Shown piece by piece: positions 36,041 through 45,785 of a DNA stretch of 52,037 nt. Position 1 is the first letter of the stretch. Each line of letters opens with the position of its first letter. Under the pieces are notes generated by a model, which did no database searches, had not been told where the DNA came from, and saw only the letters and a program-made list of their open reading frames with translations. The translations under genes and the position numbers were made by a program. Source of the stretch: Rheinheimera salexigens (lineage in GTDB: Bacteria; Pseudomonadota; Gammaproteobacteria; Enterobacterales; Alteromonadaceae); contig NZ_MKEK01000001.1 of the NCBI RefSeq assembly GCF_001752395.1, positions 2,171,109-2,223,145 on the forward strand. The letters are read 5' to 3'.

Positions 36041-36658
36041 CTAACCTCCTGCCATATCTAAAGTGAAGTCGAGCTGAACTTGCATACCAGGTTGCTTCAT
36101 TGGTTTACCGTCAACCACTTTAGGGCTGTACTTCCAACGACGCAACGCACGGATAGCTTCGCGATCGAAAACGCGACGTGGTTCAGCATCCATTACTTCT
36201 ACATCATCGACGCTACCGTCTTCCATGATGCTAAAGCGTAATTTAACCCACCCTTGCAAGCCATCACGAGCAGCTTGTACTGGATAACGAGGCTCGATAC
36301 GTACGATGGGTGTTGCTTCACCGTCGCGCATCATACTCGATGGGTCACCTAAACCAGCATTAGCATTACCTAATGATAGGCCTGGCATATTGAAACCAAT
36401 AGCACCAGCTGCACTTGTGGTATCAGGCTCTGGCTGAGGCGCTTTTGGCGGCTGAGCCGGAGGTGGTGGCGGTGGTGGCGGTGGTGGCCGCCGCACCTGT
36501 GTATCTGAATCAGGCGGCGTAGTGTTAATTTCAATAACAATACGCTCTTGTTGATTCGCCTTACGCTCACCGGAACCTTTAATTAGGAGCGCCATAATCA
36601 GAAACAACAGGAACGTTACCACTGCACCGATTATTAACGATGTTAGGAAACGTGCCAT
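36041..36658 (-). CDS. tonB: TonB protein
   Basis: The 205-residue energy transducer has an N-terminal membrane anchor (about 7-27), a Pro-rich spacer (about 56-78, a run of ten prolines, then PxP and EPD), and the TonB C-terminal domain (about 112-202, PIVRIEPRYPVQAARDGLQGW then RALRRWKYSPKVVDGKP). It carries proton-motive force to outer-membrane receptors. The spacer is short compared with E. coli TonB, which suggests that partners such as TtpC or the TPR protein help to span the periplasm. Confidence 0.95.
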   Translation of the reverse strand: MARFLTSLIIGAVVTFLLFLIMALLIKGSGERKANQQERIVIEINTTPPDSDTQVRRPPPPPPPPPPAQPPKAPQPEPDTTSAAGAIGFNMPGLSLGNANAGLGDPSSMMRDGEATPIVRIEPRYPVQAARDGLQGWVKLRFSIMEDGSVDDVEVMDAEPRRVFDREAIRALRRWKYSPKVVDGKPMKQPGMQVQLDFTLDMAGG

Positions 36659-36660
36659 AG

Positions 36661-37065
36661 TTACTTAGTCTCCCCAGCTATACTGATGATTAAACGGTCA
36701 TCAGCTGCTTTTATCTGATCCATAACTTCCATTACTAAACCGTGTTTTGCTTCTTTATCGGCTTGAATAATGATGGTATCAGTTGGTGATTCAGCTCTTA
36801 AGCGCTCAATGTTTGCAGAAACCCGCTCTACATCTACCGCACGCTTGTCCATCCAAATCTCGCCGTTAGGGCGTATTGCGATAAAGATAGTCGCACTTGG
36901 CTTTTTCTGCGCCTGAGCAGAATCAGGTTTATTCACATCAATACCTGCTTCTTTAACAAACGAAGTCGTTACGATAAAGAAGATCAACATTATGAATACA
37001 ACGTCCATCATCGGCGTAATGTCGATTGATGCCTCGTCGTCCTCACGAATACGTTTACGTGCCAT
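36661..37065 (-). CDS. exbD: ExbD biopolymer transport protein
   Basis: A 134-residue protein with one membrane helix right after the ASIDITPMMDVVFIMLIFFIV segment (about 12-32), which holds the proton-carrying Asp, and a periplasmic domain with ISIAGE near the end. It forms the motor with ExbB. It lies between exbB and tonB with gaps of 12 and 2 bases. Confidence 0.95.
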   Translation of the reverse strand: MARKRIREDDEASIDITPMMDVVFIMLIFFIVTTSFVKEAGIDVNKPDSAQAQKKPSATIFIAIRPNGEIWMDKRAVDVERVSANIERLRAESPTDTIIIQADKEAKHGLVMEVMDQIKAADDRLIISIAGETK

Positions 37066-37077
37066 AAAAAGTTCTCT

Positions 37078-37605
37078 TTAGTGATGCGGTAAGCTATCAG
37101 TTAGTGCGGCTTTTTCCCGCTTAACTTTTGTATCTAACCGCGCGCTGAAAAATACGCCAGATATTGCTGACACCAAACCAGCCATGGTTGGGATAGTTGC
37201 CATTGATATACCTGTGGCTAATGTTCTTGGGTTACCTGTACCTTGAGTTGCCATAATATCAAAAACAGCAATCATACCGGTAACAGTACCTAATAGACCA
37301 ACCAGAGGAAGCAATGCCACTAACATCTTTATCAACAACATACGTTGTTCCAATTTGTCTGAAGCTTCAGAAATCCACGCATCACGGATTTTATGAGCAT
37401 ACCAAGACGTAGTGTCCTGTCTGGCTTCCCATTTCGCAATAATTTCCTGTTTAACTTTAGGAAAAATTGCTTTTAGGTACCAGTAGCGCTCTATCATCAA
37501 TACCCACATGACGAAGAGTACTAGGGCGACTAAATATAAAACGTCGCCACCTGTATGAATAAAATCCTGTACAGATTCCCACAGCCCTATTAGCTGGAGC
37601 ATCAT
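37078..37605 (-). CDS. exbB: ExbB-type proton channel
   Basis: The 175-residue MotA/TolQ/ExbB protein has three membrane helices (about 19-38, 92-115 and 140-160) and the conserved LLPLVGLLGTVTGMIAVFDIMATQGTGNPRTLA-type segment split across the second helix. It lacks the longer N-terminus of the TtpC protein encoded upstream, so the operon has two ExbB-like parts. Its start overlaps the ttpC stop (TAATG). Confidence 0.95.
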   Translation of the reverse strand: MMLQLIGLWESVQDFIHTGGDVLYLVALVLFVMWVLMIERYWYLKAIFPKVKQEIIAKWEARQDTTSWYAHKIRDAWISEASDKLEQRMLLIKMLVALLPLVGLLGTVTGMIAVFDIMATQGTGNPRTLATGISMATIPTMAGLVSAISGVFFSARLDTKVKREKAALTDSLPHH

Positions 37606-38972
37606 TAGGCTTTCTCCTTCTCCGCGTGAGCAGCAACAATACCTGCAGCTTGCTCATCTAACACGTGTAAGATTGATTTAGCTTTACCAGAGATTATTGA
37701 GTGTACAAATAATAATGGGATTGCTGCAATCAAACCTAGCGCTGTTGTTACAAGAGCTAAAGAGATTGAACCGGCCATTAGTTTTGGATCACCTGTTCCG
37801 TATAACGTAATTTGTTGGAACGTCTGAATCATACCGATAACAGTACCTAATAGACCTAATAACGGTGCTACGGCTGCAAACAGTTTGATTAAACCAATAC
37901 CGCGTTCAACTTTTGGTATTTCACGTAATATAGCTTCGTCTAATTTTAATTCTAAGTTTTCAGCATCAACGTTTTTATTGTCATGGTAAACCTTCAGGAT
38001 ACGACCTAATGGGTTAGCAGATGACGGTTTAGCTAAATTTTTCAGCTGTGAACGGATTTTGCCACCAATCATACTTAAAGTAACAAAGCGCTCTAGGCCT
38101 AATAAGATACCTAAGAAAAATACGAAAGTGATGATATAACCAACTTCTTCACCAGCTTGATAATATTCAAACAGTGTAGAACGTTGTTGGTTTAAGCGTA
38201 ATAAGCTGTTGCCTTTAGTTGGGTCAACATACAAACCAGCTAATTCACCAGCAGAGGCTTTATCAAAATTCGCAACAGAGTTGTGAATTTTTGATTGAGG
38301 ATTACGGCCTAAAGGTTGAATTTGGTCAGTATCTTTGTTTAATACTAAGTATTCACTACCCGTTGTTAGGTGGAATGTACCAAAACGAGTAACACGTTTC
38401 GTTTCGCTACCGCCGTCTAACTTAACTACTTCAGCGTCAAATTTAGAGATTTTGCCTGACTCGTTCATTTCAGTCAGTAACGCCATCCATAAATCTTCCA
38501 TCTCACCTAAATTAGGTAATTCGGTTGCTGCTGCAATAGTACGTAAAGGCACATCGCGGTCTGGATATTCAGCACTGACGATTGAAGACGTGATAGTACC
38601 AATTGATTGGTTAGCACTTTGTCTTACGACACCAAATAACTCACCCATAGTACCTAGGGCACTTTCAAGTTCTTGCTGTTTCTGAGCAATTAACTGATCG
38701 TTTTCTTGGAACTTTTTCTGCAAGTTTGTTCCGCGAGTTTCTTCAGCAGCTTGTTGTTTTTTAGCTGTATTTAGTAACGATTGTTTATCTGAACGCTCAG
38801 ATAAAAATTCGCGCTCACGCTCTTGGTTTACACGGCCTTCAACAGTCCGTTCTTTTTTAATTTGTTGTAATAACTGATCCAGCTTAGCGGTATCTGCGGT
38901 AGCATTGAATGCAATACCAGCAGAAAGCGTCAGTGCTGCAGCAGCTAACATAGTCTTCATTGCTTTATTCAT
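37605..38972 (-). CDS. ttpC: TtpC-like MotA/TolQ/ExbB protein with periplasmic coiled coil
   Basis: A 455-residue protein with a signal peptide (to about residue 27), a Gln/Glu/Lys-rich coiled-coil periplasmic region (about 28-115), a globular part (about 130-270), and a C-terminal ExbB-like domain with three membrane helices (about 282-300, 365-390 and 407-430; FAAVAPLLGLLGTVIGMIQTFQ). In Vibrio TtpC is required for TonB2-dependent iron uptake. The long periplasmic arm distinguishes it from ordinary ExbB. Confidence 0.92.
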   Translation of the reverse strand: MNKAMKTMLAAAALTLSAGIAFNATADTAKLDQLLQQIKKERTVEGRVNQEREREFLSERSDKQSLLNTAKKQQAAEETRGTNLQKKFQENDQLIAQKQQELESALGTMGELFGVVRQSANQSIGTITSSIVSAEYPDRDVPLRTIAAATELPNLGEMEDLWMALLTEMNESGKISKFDAEVVKLDGGSETKRVTRFGTFHLTTGSEYLVLNKDTDQIQPLGRNPQSKIHNSVANFDKASAGELAGLYVDPTKGNSLLRLNQQRSTLFEYYQAGEEVGYIITFVFFLGILLGLERFVTLSMIGGKIRSQLKNLAKPSSANPLGRILKVYHDNKNVDAENLELKLDEAILREIPKVERGIGLIKLFAAVAPLLGLLGTVIGMIQTFQQITLYGTGDPKLMAGSISLALVTTALGLIAAIPLLFVHSIISGKAKSILHVLDEQAAGIVAAHAEKEKA

Positions 38973-38978
38973 TTAATA

Positions 38979-39749
38979 TTACTCCGCAGCAAAAAGTGGT
39001 ACACGGTCCATTTCAAGCGTAGCTTCACGACGAGCCATCTTGATGAACTGAGTTACAGAATTCAAATATTCTGCTGGTAAACTTTCCCAGCTTGATGTTT
39101 GCTTATTCCATACCCATGCTGCTTTACCATCTAAAGATGAAGCCATTAGAGCTAAACGACCGACATGCACGTAGTCAACAGTAATATCTTGACCTTCAAA
39201 CTGTAACGTACCTTGGAAAGACGCTAATTCTGAACCGTAGCCCATTTCAATGCTATAAGCTTCCAAGATTTGACGATATTGCTCAGATAACTGAACATCT
39301 GAACGACTCATTACTTCACGTAGTTTTTCTACGCGATCTAAACGACGTTCAGTGCGTAGAGGCATATCCGCTTTCACGAACTCTTCTAACGCATCTATCA
39401 TCCGGAACATTAATGGCACAGTACCTTTACGCGTATCTTCTAAACCATCGATTTGACGCTGTAAGCCATTTACTTGACGCTGCTGGTCGGCAACTAAAGT
39501 AGCAAGAAAGTCATTATAAACTTTCAGGTTCTCAGTTTGGTCAACAACTTGGCGATACTCACCAAGCAATTCCTGAGTTTGCTCATAAATTGTATTAATT
39601 TTTTCTTGTGATTGCACCGCGGCGCGTTGGATCTGACGACCTTCTTGATGCAAATCTTTTAAATCTGTAGCAAAAGCACTGCTAGTTAAGGCGAAGGTGC
39701 CTACTAGCGCTGATGCAACAAGACTCTTGCGAATTTTATTGTTAGACAT
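38979..39749 (-). CDS. DUF3450 periplasmic coiled-coil protein
   Basis: The 256-residue protein belongs to DUF3450, found almost only with TtpC-type TonB operons. After a signal peptide (SLVASALVGTFALTSSAFA) comes a long coiled coil (about 30-115, with QRAAVQSQEKINTIYEQTQELL and ADQQRQVNGLQRQIDGLED) and a C-terminal globular part. I use ATG 39749; an in-frame start 18 codons upstream would put the signal peptide inside. It is first in the operon, six bases before ttpC. Its role is unknown. Confidence 0.9.
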   Translation of the reverse strand: MSNNKIRKSLVASALVGTFALTSSAFATDLKDLHQEGRQIQRAAVQSQEKINTIYEQTQELLGEYRQVVDQTENLKVYNDFLATLVADQQRQVNGLQRQIDGLEDTRKGTVPLMFRMIDALEEFVKADMPLRTERRLDRVEKLREVMSRSDVQLSEQYRQILEAYSIEMGYGSELASFQGTLQFEGQDITVDYVHVGRLALMASSLDGKAAWVWNKQTSSWESLPAEYLNSVTQFIKMARREATLEMDRVPLFAAE

Positions 39750-39802
39750 AGTTCCCAACCAATTATTGCTGATTAACGTAACCTGAAGTTGTAAGGGTCT
39801 CA

Positions 39803-39821
39803 TTATTATTTCTGATAATAA
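39803..39821. repeat. Inverted repeat in the leader of the TonB-system operon
   Basis: TTATTAT and ATAATAA flank TTCTG in the leader about 55-70 bases before the DUF3450 start. Its AT-rich form is loosely like a Fur box, but it does not fit the 7-1-7 consensus, so I do not call one. Confidence 0.5.
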
Positions 39822-39851
39822 GTCCCTCGGTTAGAGGGTAAACCGTCCGCA

Positions 39852-39879
39852 TCATTACAGGTAAAAAAGTCATTGTCAA
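39852..39879 (-). promoter_or_regulatory. Sigma-70 promoter of the TonB-system operon
   Basis: On the minus strand a perfect -35 TTGACA (39874-39879) is followed after 16 bases by TAATGA (39852-39857). The start of transcription would be about 95 bases before the DUF3450 ATG. Confidence 0.65.
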
Positions 39880-39995
39880 TACAACTTCTACCTGACTATA
39901 GCCTGTAATAACGCAGTTTGTATAAGGTTTAGCACCTAATTTTTACACTATTAAAACTTATTAATTAATTTGCAAAAGCATATTAATTTTTTTGC

Positions 39996-41060
39996 TTACT
40001 TTATATTCGGTGTTAATTTACCTGTTGTGTATAAAGTAACCATATCATCCAGTGAAACTGGTTTGATTTTACTTGCATTGCCCGCTGAACCAAAAGCTTC
40101 ATAACGGTTAATACATACTTCCATCATAGCTTCTACTGAAGCCTGAAAATATTTACGTGGATCAAATTCCGCTGGGTGATGCGCCAAATATCGACGAATT
40201 GCGCCAGTTGAAGCTAAGCGTAAATCGGTATCAATATTGATTTTACGCACACCATACTTAATGCCTTGTTGAATCTGCTCTACTGGCACACCGTAGGTCT
40301 CTGGAATTTTGCCACCAAACTCATTAATTATTGCCAACCAATCTTGTGGCACTGACGATGAACCATGCATTACCAAATGGGTATCTGGAATACGTTGGTG
40401 AATAGCTTTAATCCGATCAATCGCTAAAATATCGCCTGTTGGCGGACGACTAAACTTATAAGCACCATGCGAAGTACCACAAGCAATCGCTAACGCATCA
40501 ACTTGGGTATCGCGAACAAACTGTGCCGCTTCTTCTGGATCTGTAAGCATTTGTTCTTTAGTTAAAATACCTTCAGCACCAATACCGTCTTCTTCGCCCG
40601 CTGTTCCCGTTTCTAATGAACCCAAACAACCTAACTCGCCTTCGACTGACACACCACAAGCATGCGCTATTTCAACAACTTTGCGCGTTACATTCATGTT
40701 GTAGTCGTAATCCATAGGTGTTTTGCCGTCTTCACCCAAGGAACCGTCCATCATGACAGATGAAAAACCTAATTGAATAGAGCGCTGACAAACACCTAAA
40801 GAGGTACCGTGATCTTGATGCATTACCACTGGAATATGTGGAAACTCTTCTACTGCAGCTAATATTAAATGACGTAAAAATGGTGCGCCAGCATATTTCC
40901 GAGCACCAGCAGATGCTTGCACAATCACTGGGCTATTGGTTTTATCTGCAGCCAACATGATGGCTCGCATTTGCTCTAAATTGTTAACGTTAAATGCCGG
41001 TATACCGTAGCTTTGCTCTGCAGCATGATCTAGCATCTGACGTAACGAAATAAGGGCCAT
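39996..41060 (-). CDS. fbaA: Class II fructose-bisphosphate aldolase
   Basis: A 354-residue zinc aldolase splitting fructose 1,6-bisphosphate. Metal and substrate residues are in [37 protein letters not shown] and [10 protein letters not shown]. The sequence is of the Cbb-type (Calvin-cycle-like) subgroup common in Shewanella and relatives rather than E. coli FbaA. It closes the tkt-epd-pgk-fba row, 61 bases after pgk. The symbol follows position; fba may be safer. Confidence 0.93.
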   Translation of the reverse strand: MALISLRQMLDHAAEQSYGIPAFNVNNLEQMRAIMLAADKTNSPVIVQASAGARKYAGAPFLRHLILAAVEEFPHIPVVMHQDHGTSLGVCQRSIQLGFSSVMMDGSLGEDGKTPMDYDYNMNVTRKVVEIAHACGVSVEGELGCLGSLETGTAGEEDGIGAEGILTKEQMLTDPEEAAQFVRDTQVDALAIACGTSHGAYKFSRPPTGDILAIDRIKAIHQRIPDTHLVMHGSSSVPQDWLAIINEFGGKIPETYGVPVEQIQQGIKYGVRKINIDTDLRLASTGAIRRYLAHHPAEFDPRKYFQASVEAMMEVCINRYEAFGSAGNASKIKPVSLDDMVTLYTTGKLTPNIK

Positions 41061-41121
41061 AGAATCCTCTCTGTATTGTTTAAAGTATAGTCATAAAATG
41101 ACTATTATCTATTAGTTATAT

Positions 41122-42306
41122 TTATGCTTGTTTTATCGCACGCTGTTCTAATATCTCGACTGCTGGCAATTTTTTACCTTCTAAAAATTCTAAAAATGCA
41201 CCGCCACCTGTTGAAATATAAGACACTTTGTCAGCAATTTGGTATTTATCTATTGCCGCTAGGGTATCGCCACCACCAGCAATAGAGAAGGCATTACTAT
41301 TTGCGATTGCTTCGGCTAACGCTTTAGTTCCAGCCGAAAACTGTTCAATTTCAAAAACACCTACTGGACCATTCCAAACGATAGTGCCAGCATTATTAAT
41401 TATTTCAATCAATTGCTGTACGGTATCAGGGCCAATGTCGAATATCATATCGTCTGCAGCAACATTGTTAACCGTTTTTAACGTTGCAGAGCTAGTTTCA
41501 CTAAACTCAGTGCCGACAATAACGTCTTTCGGTACAGGTATCGTTGCTCCACGTTCACTCGCCTGGGTCATTAAACGTTGCGCTTCTGCCACTAAATCGG
41601 CTTCATATAACGACTTACCGACATTATTGCCTTTAGCCGCAATAAAAGTGTTGGCAATGCCACCGCCAACTATTAGTTGATCAACAATTCCTGATAACGA
41701 CTCTAGCACTGTCAGTTTAGTCGATACCTTTGAACCGCCTACTATGGCCACTAACGGCCGTTTTGGTGCTTTTAACGCAGCAGATAAAGCATCAAGCTCT
41801 GCGACTAACAGTGGGCCAGCACAAGCAACAGTGGCATATTTCGCTACACCATGGGTTGACGCTTGCGCGCGGTGTGCCGTGCCAAAGGCATCCATAACAA
41901 ACACATCACATAAAGCTGCAAGCTTTTTTGCTAGTTGATCATCGTTGGCCGCTTCACCTTTATTAAAGCGCACGTTTTCAAATACAACAACTTCGCCGGC
42001 ATTAATCGTCACGCCGTCTAAATAATCTGTCACTAACCGTACCGGAACATTTAACGCTTGATTAAGGTAGTCCACTATCGGTTGTAATGACGCATCAACT
42101 GAGAAAACGCCCTCTTCTGGTCGGCCTAAGTGCGACATCAACATCACTTTGCCGCCTTTTCTTAAGGCTAACTCTATGGTGGGTAATGCCGCCTTTATAC
42201 GCGCATCTGAACTAATTTTGCCAGCTTTAATTGGCACGTTTAAATCTTCGCGGATCAACACCCGTTTATCGTGTAAATCCAAATCACTCATGCGAATAAC
42301 AGACAT
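41122..42306 (-). CDS. pgk: Phosphoglycerate kinase
   Basis: A 394-residue glycolytic kinase making ATP from 1,3-bisphosphoglycerate. Features include [12 protein letters not shown] and [12 protein letters not shown] for substrate binding, [13 protein letters not shown] at the domain hinge, and the nucleotide loop [12 protein letters not shown] near the C-terminus. AAGGAG precedes the ATG, and the [11 protein letters not shown] start parallels E. coli. It follows epd by 15 bases. Confidence 0.97.
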   Translation of the reverse strand: MSVIRMSDLDLHDKRVLIREDLNVPIKAGKISSDARIKAALPTIELALRKGGKVMLMSHLGRPEEGVFSVDASLQPIVDYLNQALNVPVRLVTDYLDGVTINAGEVVVFENVRFNKGEAANDDQLAKKLAALCDVFVMDAFGTAHRAQASTHGVAKYATVACAGPLLVAELDALSAALKAPKRPLVAIVGGSKVSTKLTVLESLSGIVDQLIVGGGIANTFIAAKGNNVGKSLYEADLVAEAQRLMTQASERGATIPVPKDVIVGTEFSETSSATLKTVNNVAADDMIFDIGPDTVQQLIEIINNAGTIVWNGPVGVFEIEQFSAGTKALAEAIANSNAFSIAGGGDTLAAIDKYQIADKVSYISTGGGAFLEFLEGKKLPAVEILEQRAIKQA

Positions 42307-42321
42307 GAACTGCTCCTTATA

Positions 42322-43335
42322 TTAAATTGTATCCATCATTGCTTGTGCTGTATCAAGCATGCGGTTAGCAAAGCCCCATTCGTTATCGCACCAGACTAAA
42401 CATTTAACTAAACGCTTATGGCTGACTCGGGTTTGTGACCCATCGACAATACAAGAATGCGGATTATGATTAAAATCTACTGAGACTAAAGGCTCTTCGG
42501 TGTAATCTAAAATACCGGCTAATTCGCCATATCTGGCTTGAGCTAAAGCTTGATTTATACTGCTGATACTAACGTCTTGATGCAGGGTGACACTTAAATC
42601 CATCGCGGTAACGTTTACCGTTGGCACGCGCACAGCTATCGCTTCAAATCGGCCAGTTAAATGTGGCATAATCCGCTCGATTCCCCGAGCTAATTTAGTA
42701 TCAACCGGAATAATAGACTGACTTGCCGCACGAGTTCGGCGTAAATCGGTATGGTAGGCATCAATAACTTGCTGATCATTCATCGACGCATGGATAGTGG
42801 TAATAGTGCCGCTTTCAACGCCAAATTGCTGATCCAGCACTTGTAGTACGGGTACGATACAATTAGTTGTACAAGAACCGGCAGAGACTATTCGCATGTC
42901 AGCCGTTAGTAATTGCTGATTAATACCATAGATAATAGTGGCATCGATATCCGCATCGCCAGGATGAGAGAATAAAACTTTTTTGGCCCCAGCATCTAGA
43001 TGCCATTGGGCATGCTCCCGGCTATGAAATACGCCTGTACACTCTAATACAATATCAATATCCAATTCTGACCAAGCTAACTCTGCAGGATCCGCCTCTG
43101 AAAATAAGCGGATAGTATCCTGGGCAACCTTAATACCACCTTGTGCAGCACTCACTTCAAAACCAAAACGACCGTGTGAAGTATCATACTTAAGCAAATG
43201 AATGACACCTTCGACAGCGGCAAGCTCATTTATTGCAACCACTTGCAACTGTTGCTGCAAGCCATTTTCATATATTGCTCGCACAAGATTGCGACCAATA
43301 CGGCCAAAGCCGTTTATTGCTAGTCTAATTGCCAT
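42322..43335 (-). CDS. epd: Erythrose-4-phosphate dehydrogenase
   Basis: The 337-residue GapA relative oxidises erythrose 4-phosphate toward pyridoxal phosphate synthesis. It shows the NAD motif [14 protein letters not shown], the Epd-typical [22 protein letters not shown], and catalytic C155 in SAGSCTTNC. Position between tkt and pgk, as in E. coli, separates it from gapA. Three tandem 14-base repeats lie directly upstream. Confidence 0.94.
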   Translation of the reverse strand: MAIRLAINGFGRIGRNLVRAIYENGLQQQLQVVAINELAAVEGVIHLLKYDTSHGRFGFEVSAAQGGIKVAQDTIRLFSEADPAELAWSELDIDIVLECTGVFHSREHAQWHLDAGAKKVLFSHPGDADIDATIIYGINQQLLTADMRIVSAGSCTTNCIVPVLQVLDQQFGVESGTITTIHASMNDQQVIDAYHTDLRRTRAASQSIIPVDTKLARGIERIMPHLTGRFEAIAVRVPTVNVTAMDLSVTLHQDVSISSINQALAQARYGELAGILDYTEEPLVSVDFNHNPHSCIVDGSQTRVSHKRLVKCLVWCDNEWGFANRMLDTAQAMMDTI

Positions 43336-43351
43336 ACCATCACATTTTTAA

Positions 43352-43393
43352 ATAGTACTTAGAACATAGTACTTAAAACTTAGTGCTTAAAAC
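43352..43393. repeat. Three 14-base tandem repeats upstream of epd
   Basis: The units ATAGTACTTAGAAC, ATAGTACTTAAAAC and TTAGTGCTTAAAAC lie end to end in the tkt-epd gap. They begin 16 bases before the epd start on the opposite strand. No known function. Confidence 0.85.
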
Positions 43394-43407
43394 AAAAGCA
43401 CATACAA

Positions 43408-43433
43408 AAATGGGACCATCGCTGATCCCATTT
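43408..43433 (-). terminator. Hairpin after tkt
   Basis: AAATGGGA and TCCCATTT form an 8-bp stem just beyond the tkt stop, with TTTTTG following on the minus strand. It may partly separate tkt from the epd-pgk-fba message. Confidence 0.6.
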
Positions 43434-43445
43434 AAGGCATATTAT

Positions 43446-45443
43446 TTAAGCCAATAACTGCTTTGCAGCTGCAACAATATTGTTAGTGGTAATACCAAAG
43501 TGTTTAAATAACTGCTCTGCAGGCGCAGACTCACCAAAGCTATTCATACCAATGATTTTGCCATCTAAGCCAACGTACTTATACCAACAGTCAATGCTTG
43601 CCGCTTCAACTGCAATACGCTTAGTGACATTAGCTGGCAATACGCTTTGACGATACTCAGCACTTTGTTGCTCAAAAGCATCAGTCGATGGCATTGATAC
43701 CACACGCACGGCTACGCCCTGCTCGCTTAATTGTGCGGCGGCTTGCATAGCAAGCTCAACTTCAGAGCCAGTACCAATAATAATTAGCTCTGGCGCAGAG
43801 GTGCTATCGAGTAAAATATAACCGCCACGCTTGATATTGGCTACTTGTGCAGCGTCACGAGGCTGCTGTTGCAAATTTTGCCGACTAAAAATTAATGTGC
43901 TGGGTCCCTGTGTACGTTCAATGGCAGCTTGCCACGCTACGGCCGACTCAACTTGGTCACAAGGACGCCAGTTAATTAAGTTAGGTGTTGCACGCAATGC
44001 GGCTAATTGCTCTACCGGTTGATGAGTCGGACCATCTTCACCCAAACCAATCGAATCATGGGTATAAACAAAAATTACCCGTTGCTGCATTAATGCCGCC
44101 ATACGCACCGCATTACGGGCATATTCCATAAACATTAAAAAGGTTGCGCCATACGGGATAAAGCCACCGTGCAATGCAATACCATTCATTATTGCTGACA
44201 TACCGAATTCACGTACGCCATAATAAATATAGTTGCCGCTAGCATCAGTAGGCGTTAACCCTTTAGAGCCAGACCATATGGTTAAGTTAGAACCCGCTAA
44301 GTCAGCAGAGCCGCCCATAAATTCAGGTAAAATAGGACCAAATGCATTTAACGCATTTTGTGAGGCTTTGCGACTAGCAATATGCTCAGGATTAGCTTGC
44401 AACTTGTCGATGTAAGCTTGAGAAAACTCGGCCCAATTCGCCGGTAATTCACCGCTGATACGACGGCTAAATTCAGCCGCTAACTCTGGATACGCCGCAC
44501 TGTAGCTGGCAAATAATTGCTGCCATTGTTGCTGACGCGCCGCACCTTGCTGTTTGGCATCCCAAGCGGCATAAATATCGGTGGGTATATCAAAAGCAGC
44601 ATGTGGCCACTGTAAATATTCACGTGTTGCAGCAATTTCGGCATCACCTAATGGCGCACCGTGACAATCATGGCTGCCACCTTTATTAGGCGAACCATAA
44701 CCGATAACCGTACGACAGCATATTAAGGTCGGCTTATCGGTCACTTTATGCGCTTGTTCAATGGCGTTTTGCACCGCTAGTGGGTCATGACCATCTACAT
44801 TAGCAATAACATGCCAACCATAGGCTTCAAAACGTGCAGGCGTATTATCGGTAAACCAACCTTCAACTTGGCCGTCAATGGAAATACCATTATCATCCCA
44901 AAAAGCAACCAGTTTATTTAAAGCTAAAGTGCCCGCTAACGAACATGCTTCGTGCGATATGCCTTCCATTAAACAGCCATCGCCTAAAAACACATAGGTA
45001 TGATGATCAACAATATCAAAGTCAGGCTGGTTAAATTGTGCCGCTAACGCTTTTTCAGCAATGGCCATACCCACCGCATTGGTTAAGCCTTGACCGAGTG
45101 GACCTGTAGTTGTTTCAACTCCTGGCGCATAACCGTATTCTGGATGACCAGGTGTTTTAGAATCTAATTGACGGAACTGCTTTAAGTCTTCAATGCTTAA
45201 TTCATAGCCAGATAAATGTAACAGTGAATATAACAGCATCGAGCCATGACCATTTGACAGAATAAAGCGGTCACGGTTTGGCCAGGTTGGATCGGCAGGA
45301 TTATGCTGTAAAAAGTCACGCCACAGTACTTCAGCGATATCAGCCATCCCCATAGGGGCTCCCGGGTGACCAGACTTAGCTTTTTGTACAGCATCCATAC
45401 TTAGGGCACGGATTGCATTGGCGAGTTGTTTACGAGGTAGCAT
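43446..45443 (-). CDS. tkt: Transketolase
   Basis: A 665-residue thiamine-diphosphate enzyme of the pentose phosphate pathway. Motifs: [21 protein letters not shown] at the N-terminus, the ThDP-binding [14 protein letters not shown] to [10 protein letters not shown], and [24 protein letters not shown] in the pyrimidine domain. I use ATG 45443, which has AGGAG five bases upstream and aligns with E. coli TktA; a start five codons earlier would include that site. Confidence 0.97.
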   Translation of the reverse strand: MLPRKQLANAIRALSMDAVQKAKSGHPGAPMGMADIAEVLWRDFLQHNPADPTWPNRDRFILSNGHGSMLLYSLLHLSGYELSIEDLKQFRQLDSKTPGHPEYGYAPGVETTTGPLGQGLTNAVGMAIAEKALAAQFNQPDFDIVDHHTYVFLGDGCLMEGISHEACSLAGTLALNKLVAFWDDNGISIDGQVEGWFTDNTPARFEAYGWHVIANVDGHDPLAVQNAIEQAHKVTDKPTLICCRTVIGYGSPNKGGSHDCHGAPLGDAEIAATREYLQWPHAAFDIPTDIYAAWDAKQQGAARQQQWQQLFASYSAAYPELAAEFSRRISGELPANWAEFSQAYIDKLQANPEHIASRKASQNALNAFGPILPEFMGGSADLAGSNLTIWSGSKGLTPTDASGNYIYYGVREFGMSAIMNGIALHGGFIPYGATFLMFMEYARNAVRMAALMQQRVIFVYTHDSIGLGEDGPTHQPVEQLAALRATPNLINWRPCDQVESAVAWQAAIERTQGPSTLIFSRQNLQQQPRDAAQVANIKRGGYILLDSTSAPELIIIGTGSEVELAMQAAAQLSEQGVAVRVVSMPSTDAFEQQSAEYRQSVLPANVTKRIAVEAASIDCWYKYVGLDGKIIGMNSFGESAPAEQLFKHFGITTNNIVAAAKQLLA

Positions 45444-45785
45444 CTTCACTCCTGACATTGCTCAGCTTCAGACACTGAAGCTGTTAATTGAAGCCGTTAA
45501 TTATAATTAGCTATATGATTAATGCGTAAAACTGACGGCATTTTCCCAGAGCCACCCGCAGATGGCAACTTTAAATCTCACCTGTTGCTTAATTCAGTAA
45601 AAACTCGCTTAAGTAGGCTCACAAAAACTGCAGTTCCTGTTAAAATAGCATTAAAGACGTCTGGGCGGCAGATTATTGTAGCAATAGCGCGCAGTTTTTA
45701 TTAAAATACCCGCCTATTTTTTTCGGTTCATGCATGCAACAACGCAGCGCTGAATTTAAACTGTATTAATATTGGAACAAAACAG
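45444..45785. other. Divergent tkt-metK intergenic region
   Basis: This 342-base gap holds a met box at 45655-45662 and a candidate metK promoter (45676-45704). I see no gene. A 60-codon open frame at 45522-45704 has no ribosome site and no recognisable composition. Confidence 0.6.
45655..45704 (+). promoter_or_regulatory. met box and candidate metK promoter
   Basis: AGACGTCT (45655-45662) is the exact MetJ repressor half-operator. Flanking octamers match it only weakly, while MetJ normally needs at least two adjacent boxes. TTGTAG (45676-45681) and TATTAA (45699-45704), spaced 17 bases, could be the promoter, with the box just upstream of the -35. Confidence 0.45.

Noticed and set aside
36460..36495. 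Short GGT/GGC repeat resembling a repeat array
   Set aside because: It encodes the proline run of TonB and has no spacers.
45522..45704. 60-codon open frame upstream of metK
   Set aside because: It has no ribosome site, overlaps the met box and promoter, and resembles no protein I know.
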